Source of the DNA: a virus
IMG/VR virus record: IMGVR_UViG_3300032288_005212
Coordinates: 1 to 64,000 of that record
Length of the DNA: 64,000 nucleotides
Reading direction: 5' to 3' (one strand)
How positions within the stretch are numbered: the first letter of the stretch is position 1; every line of letters starts with the position of its first letter. The position numbers and the translations under genes are program-made. This document shows, one piece after another, positions 26,194-33,009 of the stretch. The notes beneath the pieces are model-generated. The model was not told where the DNA came from, made no database searches, and was given only the letters and a program-made list of their open reading frames with translations.

Positions 26194-27729
26194 TTATTTA
26201 TACCTCCCAGCATAATATGTAACCGCTATAGGGCTTGTAGTTGGGTTATTAATTCTTACAAAACCTGAATTTCGTACAGGTGAGTAATATGGATTACCCG
26301 AAAGCGGTTCAGAAGGTCCATCTGCGACAAAAAATACACTAGCGGAATTAGTTGCAGTGAGACCAGCTACAGTAACATCTACGAAAGATGATGCTGCTAT
26401 AGTAGTACCAGTTGAAGCAGAGCCAGAGATTTTGCAAGTTATAAAATTTGTAACTAGCGTACTTGTGTCAAATACTACTTTCGTTCCAGGACTATTATAT
26501 ACTCGTAATCCATATGTAGCAATCTGTGGAACAGTTTGAGCTGTTGATAAATCAAAATCTACTGAATCTGTGGATCTTCGGGCATAAAAATAATAAGTAT
26601 TTCCTCTTGTAAATGCATTATTAAACGTAGATGAAGACTGCCAATTTGTTACTGAAGCTTGTGAATTGGTACCAGTAGTATTCCACCCATATTGTAAGGT
26701 ACCTCCAATTCCTGGAGCATCTAAAGTTATAGAATGTGAGACTATAGTGGGGCTTTCATTATTAAAAGTTTGTGTATCATCTACAGTAGGTTTTCCTATT
26801 CGTAAAATACTGAAAGAAGTATTTGCTCCAGCCGGACTATACCATAGACCATCTCCTCCAGAAACCGGAGTTCTTCTTACTTGAAATTTATAATCTGCTT
26901 CTGAACCCGGACTAGGTAACTCAGAAGTTCCTCCTGGAGAAAGAGTACCACTGCCTGCTGTAGTTAAAGAAATAACAACTACGTTTGTGCCAGAATCCGT
27001 TCTTAATAATCTATAAGTATTAAACGTTGTAGTTGTCCAACTTATGTTTACTGGAGAACTATTTCCACCTGTTAATTCTGTTTTTTCTACAGTAACAGTT
27101 ACGTTTAAGTTAGGGGATATAAAAGGTACATCAAAAGGACCGTTATATACTGCAAACTGGCCTTCGTTTGTTGATACACCAACACCTCGACGAGCACCTA
27201 TGTAAACCCTCTCTCCTCTATCAAGTGTTAACCTTGCGGTAGTAGTCCATCCATTTGGAGAGTACACTGGAGGAGAAACGTTTGTGGCCCAATATTCAAG
27301 GGTTCCACCAGCTCCAGATGAAGAAAGTGTTGGACTATGAAGAATTGCTGCAACTGGAGAAGTTGCAAAAGTTTGTGTAGCGCTTACCGCAGGATTTGTA
27401 ATTGCAAGTACTACAGCCGAAGAAGTTGCTGGTGATAAATACCCATTACTTCTTATACTTTCTTGGACCCAAATTGTGACCGGACTTCCAGCATTCCTCG
27501 GCCAAGTTGGTGATAAAGCCGTAGATGGGCTTATCGTTCTAATTGTCGGGTTTGCAGTTAATGTCTGCGGCTGCCCGGTTGTGTATACTGTGGAGCCTGT
27601 AGGGCTAGCCTGGTTAGTTATTCGATAAGAATACGGACTAGTAGCATCAACTACTCCCGTATACTCAACTTGAGCATTTGGAGAAGTATCTAACTTATAA
27701 AATGTTGCCCTTGTAAATGTACCAGCCAT
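26194..27729 (-). CDS. virion fibre or Ig-like repeat protein
   Basis: 511 residues built from repeating beta-sandwich stretches: three similar blocks around 'ITNPAVSATQTF', 'NLNVTVTVEKTELTG' and 'IGKPTVDDTQTF'. The C-terminal about 110 residues share the 'YGLRVYN' module with the next gene. No signal peptide or catalytic motif. By context (next to the fibre chaperone) a side fibre or surface decoration protein. Confidence 0.6.
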   Translation of the reverse strand: MAGTFTRATFYKLDTSPNAQVEYTGVVDATSPYSYRITNQASPTGSTVYTTGQPQTLTANPTIRTISPSTALSPTWPRNAGSPVTIWVQESIRSNGYLSPATSSAVVLAITNPAVSATQTFATSPVAAILHSPTLSSSGAGGTLEYWATNVSPPVYSPNGWTTTARLTLDRGERVYIGARRGVGVSTNEGQFAVYNGPFDVPFISPNLNVTVTVEKTELTGGNSSPVNISWTTTTFNTYRLLRTDSGTNVVVISLTTAGSGTLSPGGTSELPSPGSEADYKFQVRRTPVSGGDGLWYSPAGANTSFSILRIGKPTVDDTQTFNNESPTIVSHSITLDAPGIGGTLQYGWNTTGTNSQASVTNWQSSSTFNNAFTRGNTYYFYARRSTDSVDFDLSTAQTVPQIATYGLRVYNSPGTKVVFDTSTLVTNFITCKISGSASTGTTIAASSFVDVTVAGLTATNSASVFFVADGPSEPLSGNPYYSPVRNSGFVRINNPTTSPIAVTYYAGRYK

Positions 27730-27933
27730 TTATCTACACAAATTATCCAATTCGAACTGTTCAAAATCTGTTCTTTGTTTATGTTCAAGAACAAAACGAC
27801 GAATTTTTACTTCTTCAGCATGATGTTCTCTCGCTAAAAAGATCTCTTTTTGCAATTTTGCTATTTGAGAGTGTAGTTGAGAGATTTCATTAATCAAAAG
27901 AAGTAATAAAAATGCGGCTATTATTCTTACCAT
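27730..27933 (-). CDS. small signal-anchor coiled-coil protein (i-spanin-like topology)
   Basis: 67 residues: an N-terminal hydrophobic segment 'IIAAFLLLLLINEI' (residues 4-17) then a charged coiled coil to the end. This is the topology of inner-membrane spanins (Rz), but it is short and no Rz1 partner was found. It overlaps the basic gene upstream by 7 bp. Confidence 0.5.
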   Translation of the reverse strand: MVRIIAAFLLLLLINEISQLHSQIAKLQKEIFLAREHHAEEVKIRRFVLEHKQRTDFEQFELDNLCR

Positions 27934-28214
27934 TTTACTTTATTCGCCCAATAGGCAGCAGAAAGCTTGCCTTTGGCGATATTTTTTGCATGACGCGCTT
28001 TAAACGATCTCCGACGAGCTGCATACGACTTACTCTCACCCTTCTTTTTTGGTGAACCCTTGACACCTTGCTGCCCGAATCGAATTGTTTTGACCTTTGA
28101 ACCGACTTTCGCAACTACAATATGCGATTTTTTGGGATGGCTTGGCGTTCGCTTGGGTTTGTTATACCCTGATACGCCAGCTCGCTTTAATCGTGAGTCT
28201 CGCTTCTTTTTCAT
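27927..28214 (-). CDS. small highly basic protein
   Basis: 95 residues with about one third Lys/Arg. The segment 'VKTIRFGQQGVKGSPKKKGESKSYAARRRSFKARH' and the C-terminal 'KLSAAYWANKVKW' recur in many aquatic phages (recall, not searched). Probably nucleic-acid binding; perhaps packaged or acting during DNA condensation. It lies between two small membrane genes. Confidence 0.65.
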   Translation of the reverse strand: MKKKRDSRLKRAGVSGYNKPKRTPSHPKKSHIVVAKVGSKVKTIRFGQQGVKGSPKKKGESKSYAARRRSFKARHAKNIAKGKLSAAYWANKVKW

Positions 28215-28414
28215 TTTTGTAAACTAATGCCTCCGAGAAGTCCAACGAGAGCTCCGACAATTGTAGAAAAAGCTGGTCCGAGTATCTCAAAGATTTGGTC
28301 GTTGTTTACAGAGTCGCTAAAAAATCCGAAGAGAAGAGTAGCGACCATTCCGACGCATACGAGAGCAAGTGTGGAAATTGTAATAAGAAGAATGAGTTGT
28401 ATCACTCTATCCAT
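28211..28414 (-). CDS. small two-helix membrane protein (holin-like)
   Basis: 67 residues with two clear membrane helices (about 5-32 and 46-63) separated by an acidic loop, and a C-terminal Gln-Lys. Size and topology fit a class II holin, yet a better holin-endolysin pair lies at 52.4-53.4 kb. It overlaps the neighbour by 8 bp. Confidence 0.55.
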   Translation of the reverse strand: MDRVIQLILLITISTLALVCVGMVATLLFGFFSDSVNNDQIFEILGPAFSTIVGALVGLLGGISLQK

Positions 28415-28733
28415 AGTTTATTGTAGTATTTCCCTTTGTTACCGTTACTTTGTTTCCATCAATGTTAACGGACATTGGTTCTTTTGCTTCTGCGATAAGC
28501 TTTTCGATGATTGCGAGTTCTGGTCGTTCTTCATCCTTGGTGCCGGTGATACCCGCTAAAATGGAAATCATTGCCATGGTGGCAGTTGAAACAAGTCCGA
28601 TTACGGCTGGAAGAGTTTCGGGTGAAAGAAATGCGGATGAGATAACTCCTACGATTACGAGAAGTACTATCCAGGGGATTGCTGTCTTTCCGATTACTTT
28701 ACTTGTAAGTTCCTTTGCGGTTTCTTCTTTCAT
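28407..28733 (-). CDS. small membrane protein
   Basis: 108 residues. The start is set at ATG 28733 (MKEETAKEL) because GGAGGTG lies 6-7 nt upstream; the longer frame has no such site. Two hydrophobic helices (about 18-37 and 42-62) are followed by a soluble acidic/beta C-terminus. First gene after the promoter at 28756-28784. Function unknown. Confidence 0.65.
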   Translation of the reverse strand: MKEETAKELTSKVIGKTAIPWIVLLVIVGVISSAFLSPETLPAVIGLVSTATMAMISILAGITGTKDEERPELAIIEKLIAEAKEPMSVNIDGNKVTVTKGNTTINYG

Positions 28734-28755
28734 AATGGGCACCTCCATGAAGAGT

Positions 28756-28784
28756 AGTATAAAGGGTATGAAGATAAAAGTCAA
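28756..28784 (-). promoter_or_regulatory. sigma-70 promoter for the late minus-strand block
   Basis: Minus-strand TTGACT (28779-28784), 17-nt spacer, TATACT (28756-28761). The strands diverge here: plus-strand promoters begin at 28982. Confidence 0.8.
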
Positions 28785-28914
28785 GATAAAATTTTTGGAA
28801 GGGTTAATTTAGATTATTAAGCGCCTTTCGAGTTGAAAAAATCCCAAAGTTGCGCGTGAAGGTGTGCGCCCGGCTGTGTGAATATTACCAGTCTCGGAAC
28901 CGCCCCTCCCCACC

Positions 28915-28931
28915 TGGCACGCCCCTTGCAT
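28915..28931 (+). promoter_or_regulatory. sigma-54 type promoter (-24/-12), perfect match
   Basis: TGGCACG-CCCC-TTGCAT. The invariant GG (28916-28917) and GC (28928-28929) are 10 bp apart, as RpoN requires. It lies in the divergent gap before the first plus-strand gene. Activator sites are not identified. Confidence 0.65.
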
Positions 28932-28941
28932 GTTCAAAACC

Positions 28942-28957
28942 TGGCACGAAATTTTCC
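28942..28957 (+). promoter_or_regulatory. degenerate sigma-54 type site
   Basis: TGGCACG-AAAT-TTTCC, 27 bp after the perfect copy. The -24 half is perfect; the -12 GC is replaced by TC, so it is probably weak or inactive. Confidence 0.35.
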
Positions 28958-28967
28958 ACAGCAAAAT

Positions 28968-28979
28968 GGTAATATTACC
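28968..28979 (+). promoter_or_regulatory. 12-bp palindrome GGTAATATTACC abutting -35
   Basis: Perfect palindrome ending exactly 2 nt before the -35 of the promoter at 28982. Candidate operator or activator site; the same 2-nt spacing recurs at 29905, 30346, 35331 and 36787. Confidence 0.65.
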
Positions 28980-28981
28980 AC

Positions 28982-29010
28982 TTGCCTTTGCCCAAAGCCA
29001 CCACTATACT
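28982..29010 (+). promoter_or_regulatory. sigma-70 promoter for HNH gene
   Basis: TTGCCT (28982-28987), 17 nt, TATACT (29005-29010), 27 nt before the HNH start. Confidence 0.7.
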
Positions 29011-29036
29011 GTGCCCATCACATAGAGGAACACGTC

Positions 29037-29345
29037 ATGCCGAAGATCACCCAAGCCCAAGAGTATATGTGGAAGCCCGCGATGGAAGCCTACAATTCTT
29101 GCTGTGGCGGATGCGGCAGCCCGCTTGATCTGGAATACGATCACATTGTGCCCCGTTGCCTTGGCGGTTCCGATCATGTTTCTAATATTCAAATCCTGTG
29201 CCATCATTGCAACCAACACAAAGGCAAGGTAGCCTTTCCCAAGGTATCGCCCCGTATGCCTGAGATGTCGATTCCGCAGATTCTCGAGAATCGCAAGGCC
29301 TTTGTGTACTCGATCAGAACATGGAAAATTACCATTGCATCCTGA
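29037..29345 (+). CDS. HNH endonuclease
   Basis: 102 residues from ATG 29037, preceded by GAGGA and by the promoter at 28982. Metal-binding Cys23/Cys26 ('CGGCGSPL'), the 'DHIVPRCLGGSDHVSNIQILCHHCNQHKG' core (Asp35-His36, Asn50, Cys55, Cys58) and a basic end make a complete HNH fold. A free-standing homing-type or host-DNA nuclease are both possible. Its 3' end contains the next promoter. Confidence 0.88.
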   Translation: MPKITQAQEYMWKPAMEAYNSCCGGCGSPLDLEYDHIVPRCLGGSDHVSNIQILCHHCNQHKGKVAFPKVSPRMPEMSIPQILENRKAFVYSIRTWKITIAS

Positions 29346-29363
29346 TTCGACCTACCCTATACT
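29335..29363 (+). promoter_or_regulatory. sigma-70 promoter inside 3' end of HNH gene
   Basis: TTGCAT (29335-29340), 17 nt, TATACT (29358-29363). It is preceded by GGAAAATTACC, a variant of the promoter palindrome. Confidence 0.65.
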
Positions 29364-29391
29364 GACTCCACCTAAACAAGGAAACGCAAAC

Positions 29392-29613
29392 ATGAACGCA
29401 CAACAGATCCTCGACGTACTCAAAACCGGCGTGTACTTCGTCACGTTCGAGAAGGACAACGGAGAAATCCGCAGCATTAAGGGCTCGGCCCCTACTACTG
29501 CGAACATTCGCACAGATGGAATCGTTCCCATTGTGGAAGATGGAACAGGAGCATGGAAATCCTTCCGCGCTTCTGCTATGCTCACGATCGTACCCGAAAC
29601 CCTTGTACTCTAA
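29392..29613 (+). CDS. small SH3-like beta protein
   Basis: 73 residues from ATG 29392 (AAGGAAA upstream). 'ILDVLKTGVYFVTFEKDNGEIRSIKGSA' resembles the small phage beta-barrel family that includes DUF2693-type proteins (recall). No catalytic motif. First gene of a short chain of three. Confidence 0.6.
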   Translation: MNAQQILDVLKTGVYFVTFEKDNGEIRSIKGSAPTTANIRTDGIVPIVEDGTGAWKSFRASAMLTIVPETLVL

Positions 29614-29623
29614 GGAATACGCC

Positions 29624-29737
29624 ATGAACAATTGCAAATCGTTCGCCCAATACCTCGCCCTGATCGCAAACCAAAAGCAACGGCAACGGCCCGCGATCTT
29701 CTGGCCCGTACCCTCCAGCAAGAGGAAGGCGGCATGA
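29624..29737 (+). CDS. 37-residue basic peptide
   Basis: ATG 29624, ten bases after the previous stop, AAGGAA upstream. It ends in an ATGA overlap with the next start. Function unknown; kept because of the coupled arrangement. Confidence 0.45.
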   Translation: MNNCKSFAQYLALIANQKQRQRPAIFWPVPSSKRKAA

Positions 29738-29922
29738 AAGACTTTAACATGAACCCGGAACTCTATCGCAAATTCCGGGCCGATCTTCTGGGATGGTGTG
29801 CCTTTTATCGCGCATACTCTGCGAACGAATGCGCGACGGTTGGCAAGGTAGCCCACCGTGCAATCCGCCGACAGATGGCCCACCTTCGTCAATCCTACTT
29901 TGTGGGGAATATTACCTATTGA
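29734..29922 (+). CDS. 62-residue helical protein, unknown
   Basis: ATG 29734 with GAGGAAGG upstream and ATGA overlap with the previous gene. Helical, Arg/Ala-rich ('YRKFRADLLGWCAFYRAYSANECATVG'). Its last codons run into the palindrome at 29905. Function unknown. Confidence 0.6.
   Translation: MKDFNMNPELYRKFRADLLGWCAFYRAYSANECATVGKVAHRAIRRQMAHLRQSYFVGNITY
29905..29916 (+). promoter_or_regulatory. promoter palindrome (GGGAATATTACC)
   Basis: One change from the perfect palindrome, ending 2 nt before the -35 at 29919. It lies within the 3' end of the preceding gene. Confidence 0.55.
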
Positions 29923-29948
29923 CGAGATGCCTGGCCGTATGTCATAAT
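29919..29948 (+). promoter_or_regulatory. sigma-70 promoter
   Basis: TTGACG, 18 nt, CATAAT (29943-29948). It reads into the regulatory gap with the sigma-54 site and composite element 1. Confidence 0.6.
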
Positions 29949-29979
29949 GGTGGCAACGGCCAGGGCCGCGCCGAAAACC

Positions 29980-29996
29980 TGGCACGCTTATTGCAT
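29980..29996 (+). promoter_or_regulatory. sigma-54 type promoter, perfect match
   Basis: TGGCACG-CTTA-TTGCAT with GG (29981-29982) and GC (29993-29994) 10 bp apart. The predicted start, about 12 nt on, falls in the CCTAGG of composite element 1. Confidence 0.65.
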
Positions 29997-30003
29997 CAGT
30001 TGA

Positions 30004-30031
30004 CCTAGGGCCAAGATGCGAATCATTCTCA
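30004..30031 (+). promoter_or_regulatory. composite element copy 1: CCTAGG-N7-TGCGAATCATTCTCA
   Basis: CCTAGG 30004-30009; 15-mer 30017-30031 matching the 7-1-7 Fur-box pattern (TGATAAT-N-ATTATCA) at most positions. See finding for the seven-copy comparison. Confidence 0.7.
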
Positions 30032-30107
30032 TTTAGGCCTGGTCCGCGCCGATTTTACCACACTAAAATATGCGCTGTCAATACCTCAAGAATGTGAACA
30101 AATACCA

Positions 30108-30136
30108 TTGCAATTCGAGTCTTCCTCTGTCATACT
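30108..30136 (+). promoter_or_regulatory. sigma-70 promoter
   Basis: TTGCAA (30108-30113), 17 nt, CATACT (30131-30136). Flanks resemble the promoter at 29335, including AATACCA just upstream. Confidence 0.65.
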
Positions 30137-30161
30137 GATCCCACCAGATAGAGGAAAACAT

Positions 30162-30350
30162 ATGTCACACGTAGCCTTTGAACTTCGCAACGAACGCAGC
30201 AACATAGACTGGGCCGTATATATCGACGGCAAACACTGGAAAACCTTTCCGGGCGATCGCCACCTTGCAGAATACAAGGTCAAGGAAATGTGCAAGCGGA
30301 AGACCGCCGAGACTGGCCGTCGTTGGGATGTGGTCGCTGTCCACTGGTAA
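30162..30350 (+). CDS. 62-residue protein, unknown
   Basis: ATG 30162 behind GAGGAAAA. A mixed alpha/beta, charged protein ('DWAVYIDGKHWKTFPGD...WDVVAVHW'). Its stop codon lies inside the palindrome at 30346-30357, so coding and control DNA overlap. Function unknown. Confidence 0.65.
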   Translation: MSHVAFELRNERSNIDWAVYIDGKHWKTFPGDRHLAEYKVKEMCKRKTAETGRRWDVVAVHW

Positions 30351-30357
30351 TATTACC
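30346..30357 (+). promoter_or_regulatory. 12-bp palindrome GGTAATATTACC abutting -35
   Basis: Perfect palindrome, 2 nt before TTGACG at 30360, overlapping the stop codon of the preceding gene. Confidence 0.65.
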
Positions 30358-30359
30358 GC

Positions 30360-30388
30360 TTGACGGCGAGCGATTGATCCGCCATACT
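30360..30388 (+). promoter_or_regulatory. sigma-70 promoter
   Basis: TTGACG, 17 nt, CATACT (30383-30388). Drives the 79-residue gene and those after it. Confidence 0.7.
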
Positions 30389-30415
30389 GTGCCCATGTTC
30401 AACGGAGATCAGACA

Positions 30416-30655
30416 ATGCAAAACGAAATCCGCGCTGCACAATTCCAAGCCGCACAAGCCAGCTTGGCCGCCTTTGACTGCTACCGCACTGCGAAGCGTG
30501 AGATCATCAAGGGAGATCGCCAGATCGGCCAGCTCTGGAGCCGGTGGGGCGATATGCTGATGGCGATCAACGCGAAGGCGAACGATGACATTCGTTTTCT
30601 GGAATGGGCGCAAAGCATGGAAGAAGCCTACGTTGACGGGTACTATGGGGAGTGA
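30416..30655 (+). CDS. 79-residue helical protein, unknown
   Basis: ATG 30416 with GGAGAT upstream. Ala-rich helical N-terminus then 'KGDRQIGQLWSRWGDMLMAINAKANDDIRFLEWAQSM'. Unknown function; first of three closely spaced genes. Confidence 0.65.
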   Translation: MQNEIRAAQFQAAQASLAAFDCYRTAKREIIKGDRQIGQLWSRWGDMLMAINAKANDDIRFLEWAQSMEEAYVDGYYGE

Positions 30656-30657
30656 TT

Positions 30658-30849
30658 ATGAGAATCGGAAAACTGCCGAACCGCGGCATAGTTGACAAAC
30701 TACTAGTAATAGTTCAAGGCCTGGCAACAGTGGCGGATGGCCTAATCATGATCGGCAGCTTCGGATTCTATGGTTCGATGATGTCGATGGATATTTCACG
30801 GTATCGTGCATGGCGCATGATTCAGAGAGGCAGAAAAAATGCAGTGTGA
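30658..30849 (+). CDS. 63-residue protein with one membrane-like segment
   Basis: ATG 30658, two bases after the previous stop, GGGGAGTG upstream. Hydrophobic segment about residues 18-42, basic ends. It overlaps the next start by 11 bp. Unknown. Confidence 0.6.
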   Translation: MRIGKLPNRGIVDKLLVIVQGLATVADGLIMIGSFGFYGSMMSMDISRYRAWRMIQRGRKNAV

Positions 30850-31036
30850 ACACCAGTTCAAACCCGGAAAGATTGTAATCGGCACGCCAACAAATGGTAG
30901 CAGTTACAATCCGAAAATGTGGGGCCGTGGCGAAGGCATCTGGCTCGATGGTCGAAAGGCCAGGCTAGTTCCATGCGAAAAGTGTGCCAAGTGTGGTAAG
31001 ACTCTTGTAGACCATAATTTGTACTACGGCTGGTAA
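30839..31036 (+). CDS. small zinc-ribbon-like protein
   Basis: 65 residues: 'CEHQF' at the start and 'PCEKCAKCGKTLVDHNLYYGW' at the end provide CxxH and CxxCxxC pairs. Probably a zinc-stabilised small regulator or adaptor. It ends just before the sigma-54 site at 31040. Confidence 0.6.
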   Translation: MQCEHQFKPGKIVIGTPTNGSSYNPKMWGRGEGIWLDGRKARLVPCEKCAKCGKTLVDHNLYYGW

Positions 31037-31039
31037 ATC

Positions 31040-31056
31040 TGGCACGCGTCTTGCAG
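31040..31056 (+). promoter_or_regulatory. sigma-54 type promoter, perfect match
   Basis: TGGCACG-CGTC-TTGCAG, GG (31041-31042) and GC (31053-31054) 10 bp apart. CCTAGG of composite copy 2 begins 12 nt after the GC, within 1 nt of the same phase as at 29980. Confidence 0.65.
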
Positions 31057-31064
31057 GGCGAGGC

Positions 31065-31092
31065 CCTAGGTAGTTGTTGCGAATTATTCTCA
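31065..31092 (+). promoter_or_regulatory. composite element copy 2
   Basis: CCTAGG 31065-31070, 7 nt, TGCGAATTATTCTCA 31078-31092. Confidence 0.7.
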
Positions 31093-31122
31093 TTTAGCGC
31101 GCTTGACAAAAAGGCGCGCTTC

Positions 31123-31150
31123 GCGCCAACGCGTGCAAAATCAAGAGTAA
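31123..31150 (+). repeat. intergenic repeat B copy 1 (GCGCCA...GTGCAAAATCAA)
   Basis: GCGCCA, 4 nt, then GTGCAAAATCAAGAGTAA. Shared with 32115, 33944 and three copies near 37.0 kb. Confidence 0.6.
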
Positions 31151-31178
31151 ATTTTATGTACTAAGTCACAAATAATTC

Positions 31179-31208
31179 TTGACTCCTGGGATTGTCAGTC
31201 TGTATAAT
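31179..31208 (+). promoter_or_regulatory. sigma-70 promoter
   Basis: TTGACT (31179-31184), 18 nt, TATAAT (31203-31208), in the ATTCTTGACT context also seen in the minus-strand promoters. Confidence 0.75.
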
Positions 31209-31236
31209 GGCGACTTCAGCAATGGAGATCGAAACG

Positions 31237-31461
31237 ATGCATCACTACACTGAAACTCTGGAATCTGGCAACTGGCTCATCGAACTCAGCCCGACCACTG
31301 AATACGGGTATTTTGAGAATCAAAAAACCGGCAGCGGTGGCGGCCTTTGGTTTGAAGGAAACGAGCTGGTAGACTATGATGGTGTTCTGTCGCTGCCAGT
31401 AGCAGTTGCAAGCGCGCTCACTGGCGCTGGATATGTACTCGGAGAGGAGTTTTTTGCGTGA
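31237..31461 (+). CDS. 74-residue protein, unknown
   Basis: ATG 31237 chosen because GGAGAT is 7 nt upstream and earlier starts lie too near the -10. Beta-rich ('TESGNWLIEL...GLWFEGNELVDYDG'). It overlaps the next (GTG) start by 4 bp. Unknown. Confidence 0.62.
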   Translation: MHHYTETLESGNWLIELSPTTEYGYFENQKTGSGGGLWFEGNELVDYDGVLSLPVAVASALTGAGYVLGEEFFA

Positions 31462-31859
31462 AACTGGTTATCAGTAAAAAGTTCCCGAGAGCCGTTCGGA
31501 GAATAATCCGAGCGGCTATCGCTGCAAGTAATGCACACGCTCCGATGAACGTGAGAACTCTTATTGTAAAACCTACAAAAGGTCACGATTATCACGGACT
31601 AGCGAAAGAAAACGAAGGTGTGGCGATTATTGAAATCTGCCATACTGAGCCCGATTATCTCGATACTGTATTTCATGAATGCTACCATATTTATCAATAC
31701 TCGCAGGGTATTGTAAAATCAGAATATAATGGATTTAAATGGCGCGGTGTTTATATTCCGCTGTTTCTTTACAATATGTTTCATTCGTTTGTGCCTTTTG
31801 AAATATCAGCAAAGGCATATGCTAAGAAAATGTGCAAAAAGGTGGAGGCATTGCAATGA
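31458..31859 (+). CDS. zinc metallopeptidase-like protein (HExxH)
   Basis: 133 residues, GTG start at 31458 (GGAGAGGAG upstream). His73-Glu74-x2-His77 in 'VFHECYHIYQY' is a zincin motif. A downstream 'FEISAKAYAKK' offers the third ligand in the usual place for small SprT/Wss-like folds. Substrate unknown; a host-directed protease or an anti-defence role are both speculative. A second, related enzyme lies at 36234. Confidence 0.7.
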   Translation: MKLVISKKFPRAVRRIIRAAIAASNAHAPMNVRTLIVKPTKGHDYHGLAKENEGVAIIEICHTEPDYLDTVFHECYHIYQYSQGIVKSEYNGFKWRGVYIPLFLYNMFHSFVPFEISAKAYAKKMCKKVEALQ

Positions 31860-32065
31860 TTCGAATTACTGCAGCATATGGGCGCAATTACTATTCCGCT
31901 GAAATTGTGCGTCAAGATTGGGAAAGCGATAAAGACTTTCGAATGATTGACGGCGGCGGATATATTAATCGCTCCGATTGGCTAAAATATAATAAAGGGT
32001 TGGATAGCATTGTGTTTTCTAATGGTGTGGTATTAATGCACCTTGAGCATGGTGTACTTCCATGA
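31856..32065 (+). CDS. 69-residue protein, unknown
   Basis: ATG 31856 overlapping the previous stop, GGTGGAGG upstream. Tyr/Asp-rich beta protein. Unknown function. Confidence 0.6.
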   Translation: MIRITAAYGRNYYSAEIVRQDWESDKDFRMIDGGGYINRSDWLKYNKGLDSIVFSNGVVLMHLEHGVLP

Positions 32066-32073
32066 TGGAGGTA

Positions 32074-32101
32074 CCTAGGTGCCAAATGAGAATAATTCTC
32101 A
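32074..32101 (+). promoter_or_regulatory. composite element copy 3, most symmetric
   Basis: CCTAGG 32074-32079, 7 nt, TGAGAATAATTCTCA 32087-32101. With its flanks (32084-32104) the 15-mer is a perfect 10-1-10 inverted repeat. Confidence 0.72.
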
Positions 32102-32114
32102 TTTGGCTGTCACT

Positions 32115-32144
32115 GCGCCAAATAGCGTGCAAAATCAAGAGTAA
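32115..32144 (+). repeat. intergenic repeat B copy 2
   Basis: GCGCCA, 6 nt, GTGCAAAATCAAGAGTAA; just upstream of the promoter at 32155. Confidence 0.6.
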
Positions 32145-32154
32145 AAATTCACAC

Positions 32155-32182
32155 TTGAACCTGGGCGGTGAGATGCTATACT
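32155..32182 (+). promoter_or_regulatory. sigma-70 promoter
   Basis: TTGAAC (32155-32160), 16 nt, TATACT (32177-32182), before the 78-residue gene. Confidence 0.65.
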
Positions 32183-32210
32183 GCTCAAGTCTAAACCGGA
32201 GAGCCAAACC

Positions 32211-32447
32211 ATGATGACTCGCTCGCAACACGCCGAACTCGCCGCAGAAGTCGCTGAGGCCGTAGTAAAGCCCACGCAAACCGTCGGGCAGGTGGCAGAG
32301 CATATTTTTAATGCGGCTGAAGTCATGCGGAACATTATGCTTGATTCCGCAAACATGACGCAGCAGGAACTGCACGGGCATATCCAGTTTGCAACCGAAT
32401 TGCAACGTGCATATGTACGTCGCGCAACTATGCTGGGGATACTCTGA
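32211..32447 (+). CDS. 78-residue helical protein, unknown
   Basis: Ala/Glu-rich, fully helical ('AELAAEVAEAVVKPTQTVGQ' then an amphipathic helix). Starts at ATGATG 32211 after GGAGAG. Its TGA overlaps the next ATG (TGATG). Unknown. Confidence 0.62.
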   Translation: MMTRSQHAELAAEVAEAVVKPTQTVGQVAEHIFNAAEVMRNIMLDSANMTQQELHGHIQFATELQRAYVRRATMLGIL

Positions 32448-32545
32448 TGCTGTATAATCTCGGCACACTGGTAATGCTTTTTACTGGCATACTAGTCTCG
32501 GGGTATGTTGCTATAAAAATGCTCGAACACTACTTTGGAGAGTAA
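32447..32545 (+). CDS. 32-residue membrane peptide
   Basis: ATG 32447 in a TGATG overlap. One membrane helix ('LGTLVMLFTGILVSGYVAI', residues about 5-23). It is followed 3 bp later by the next start. Small phage membrane peptides of this kind are often lysis or exclusion modulators, but no function can be read here. Confidence 0.5.
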   Translation: MLYNLGTLVMLFTGILVSGYVAIKMLEHYFGE

Positions 32546-32548
32546 AAC

Positions 32549-32998
32549 ATGAATTTTTCGATGACGATTGAGAATGCTACGGTTTCGACTGTCGTTCGGA
32601 ACGAATACGAAATTATTCGGCATATCGAAGCCTGCTTTCTCGCGGCTGGATATGACTCCGATACTTTTGCTGAGTATCTGGCACACTATCTGGAGCTTTA
32701 TCATGAGATGACGGTACTTCCGGAAAAAGAGTACACGCAGGCGCTCGCCGAAGCTCGGGAGGAAGCCTATGATGAAGGTTTCGATGATGCTACTGCCGAA
32801 AAAAAGGAAGAGGCAGAATATGCCTGCAATTGCCCGATGTGCAAAGATCCCGTCGCCTATGATGCGGGCTGGAATGATGGATTCCAAGGCGAAGAAAATC
32901 TCGACGAAGATATGGCAAAAATTCCCGCCTATATGGTAGGATACGAGAATGGAAAGATCGACCGAGAAAAAGGCCGCTACAATGGCGAAGCAATCTGA
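32549..32998 (+). CDS. 149-residue acidic protein, unknown
   Basis: Start ATG 32549 (GGAGAG upstream). Acidic; 'CNCPMCKD' (about 92-99) gives a small Cys cluster, and two repeated motifs 'YDEGFDDA', 'YDAGWNDGFQGE' and 'VGYENGKID' suggest short helical repeats. Unknown function. Confidence 0.65.
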   Translation: MNFSMTIENATVSTVVRNEYEIIRHIEACFLAAGYDSDTFAEYLAHYLELYHEMTVLPEKEYTQALAEAREEAYDEGFDDATAEKKEEAEYACNCPMCKDPVAYDAGWNDGFQGEENLDEDMAKIPAYMVGYENGKIDREKGRYNGEAI

Positions 32999-33009
32999 GG
33001 AGTAATGAT

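Noticed and set aside
28968-28979. TAATATTAC, the nick site of geminivirus/circovirus rolling-circle replication
   Set aside because: It is the centre of a promoter palindrome repeated at fixed distance from -35 boxes; there is no Rep-like gene and no stem-loop context.
31103-31108. TTGACA as a promoter -35
   Set aside because: No acceptable -10 at 16-18 nt; it lies in the loop of an AGCGCGC/GCGCGCT hairpin.
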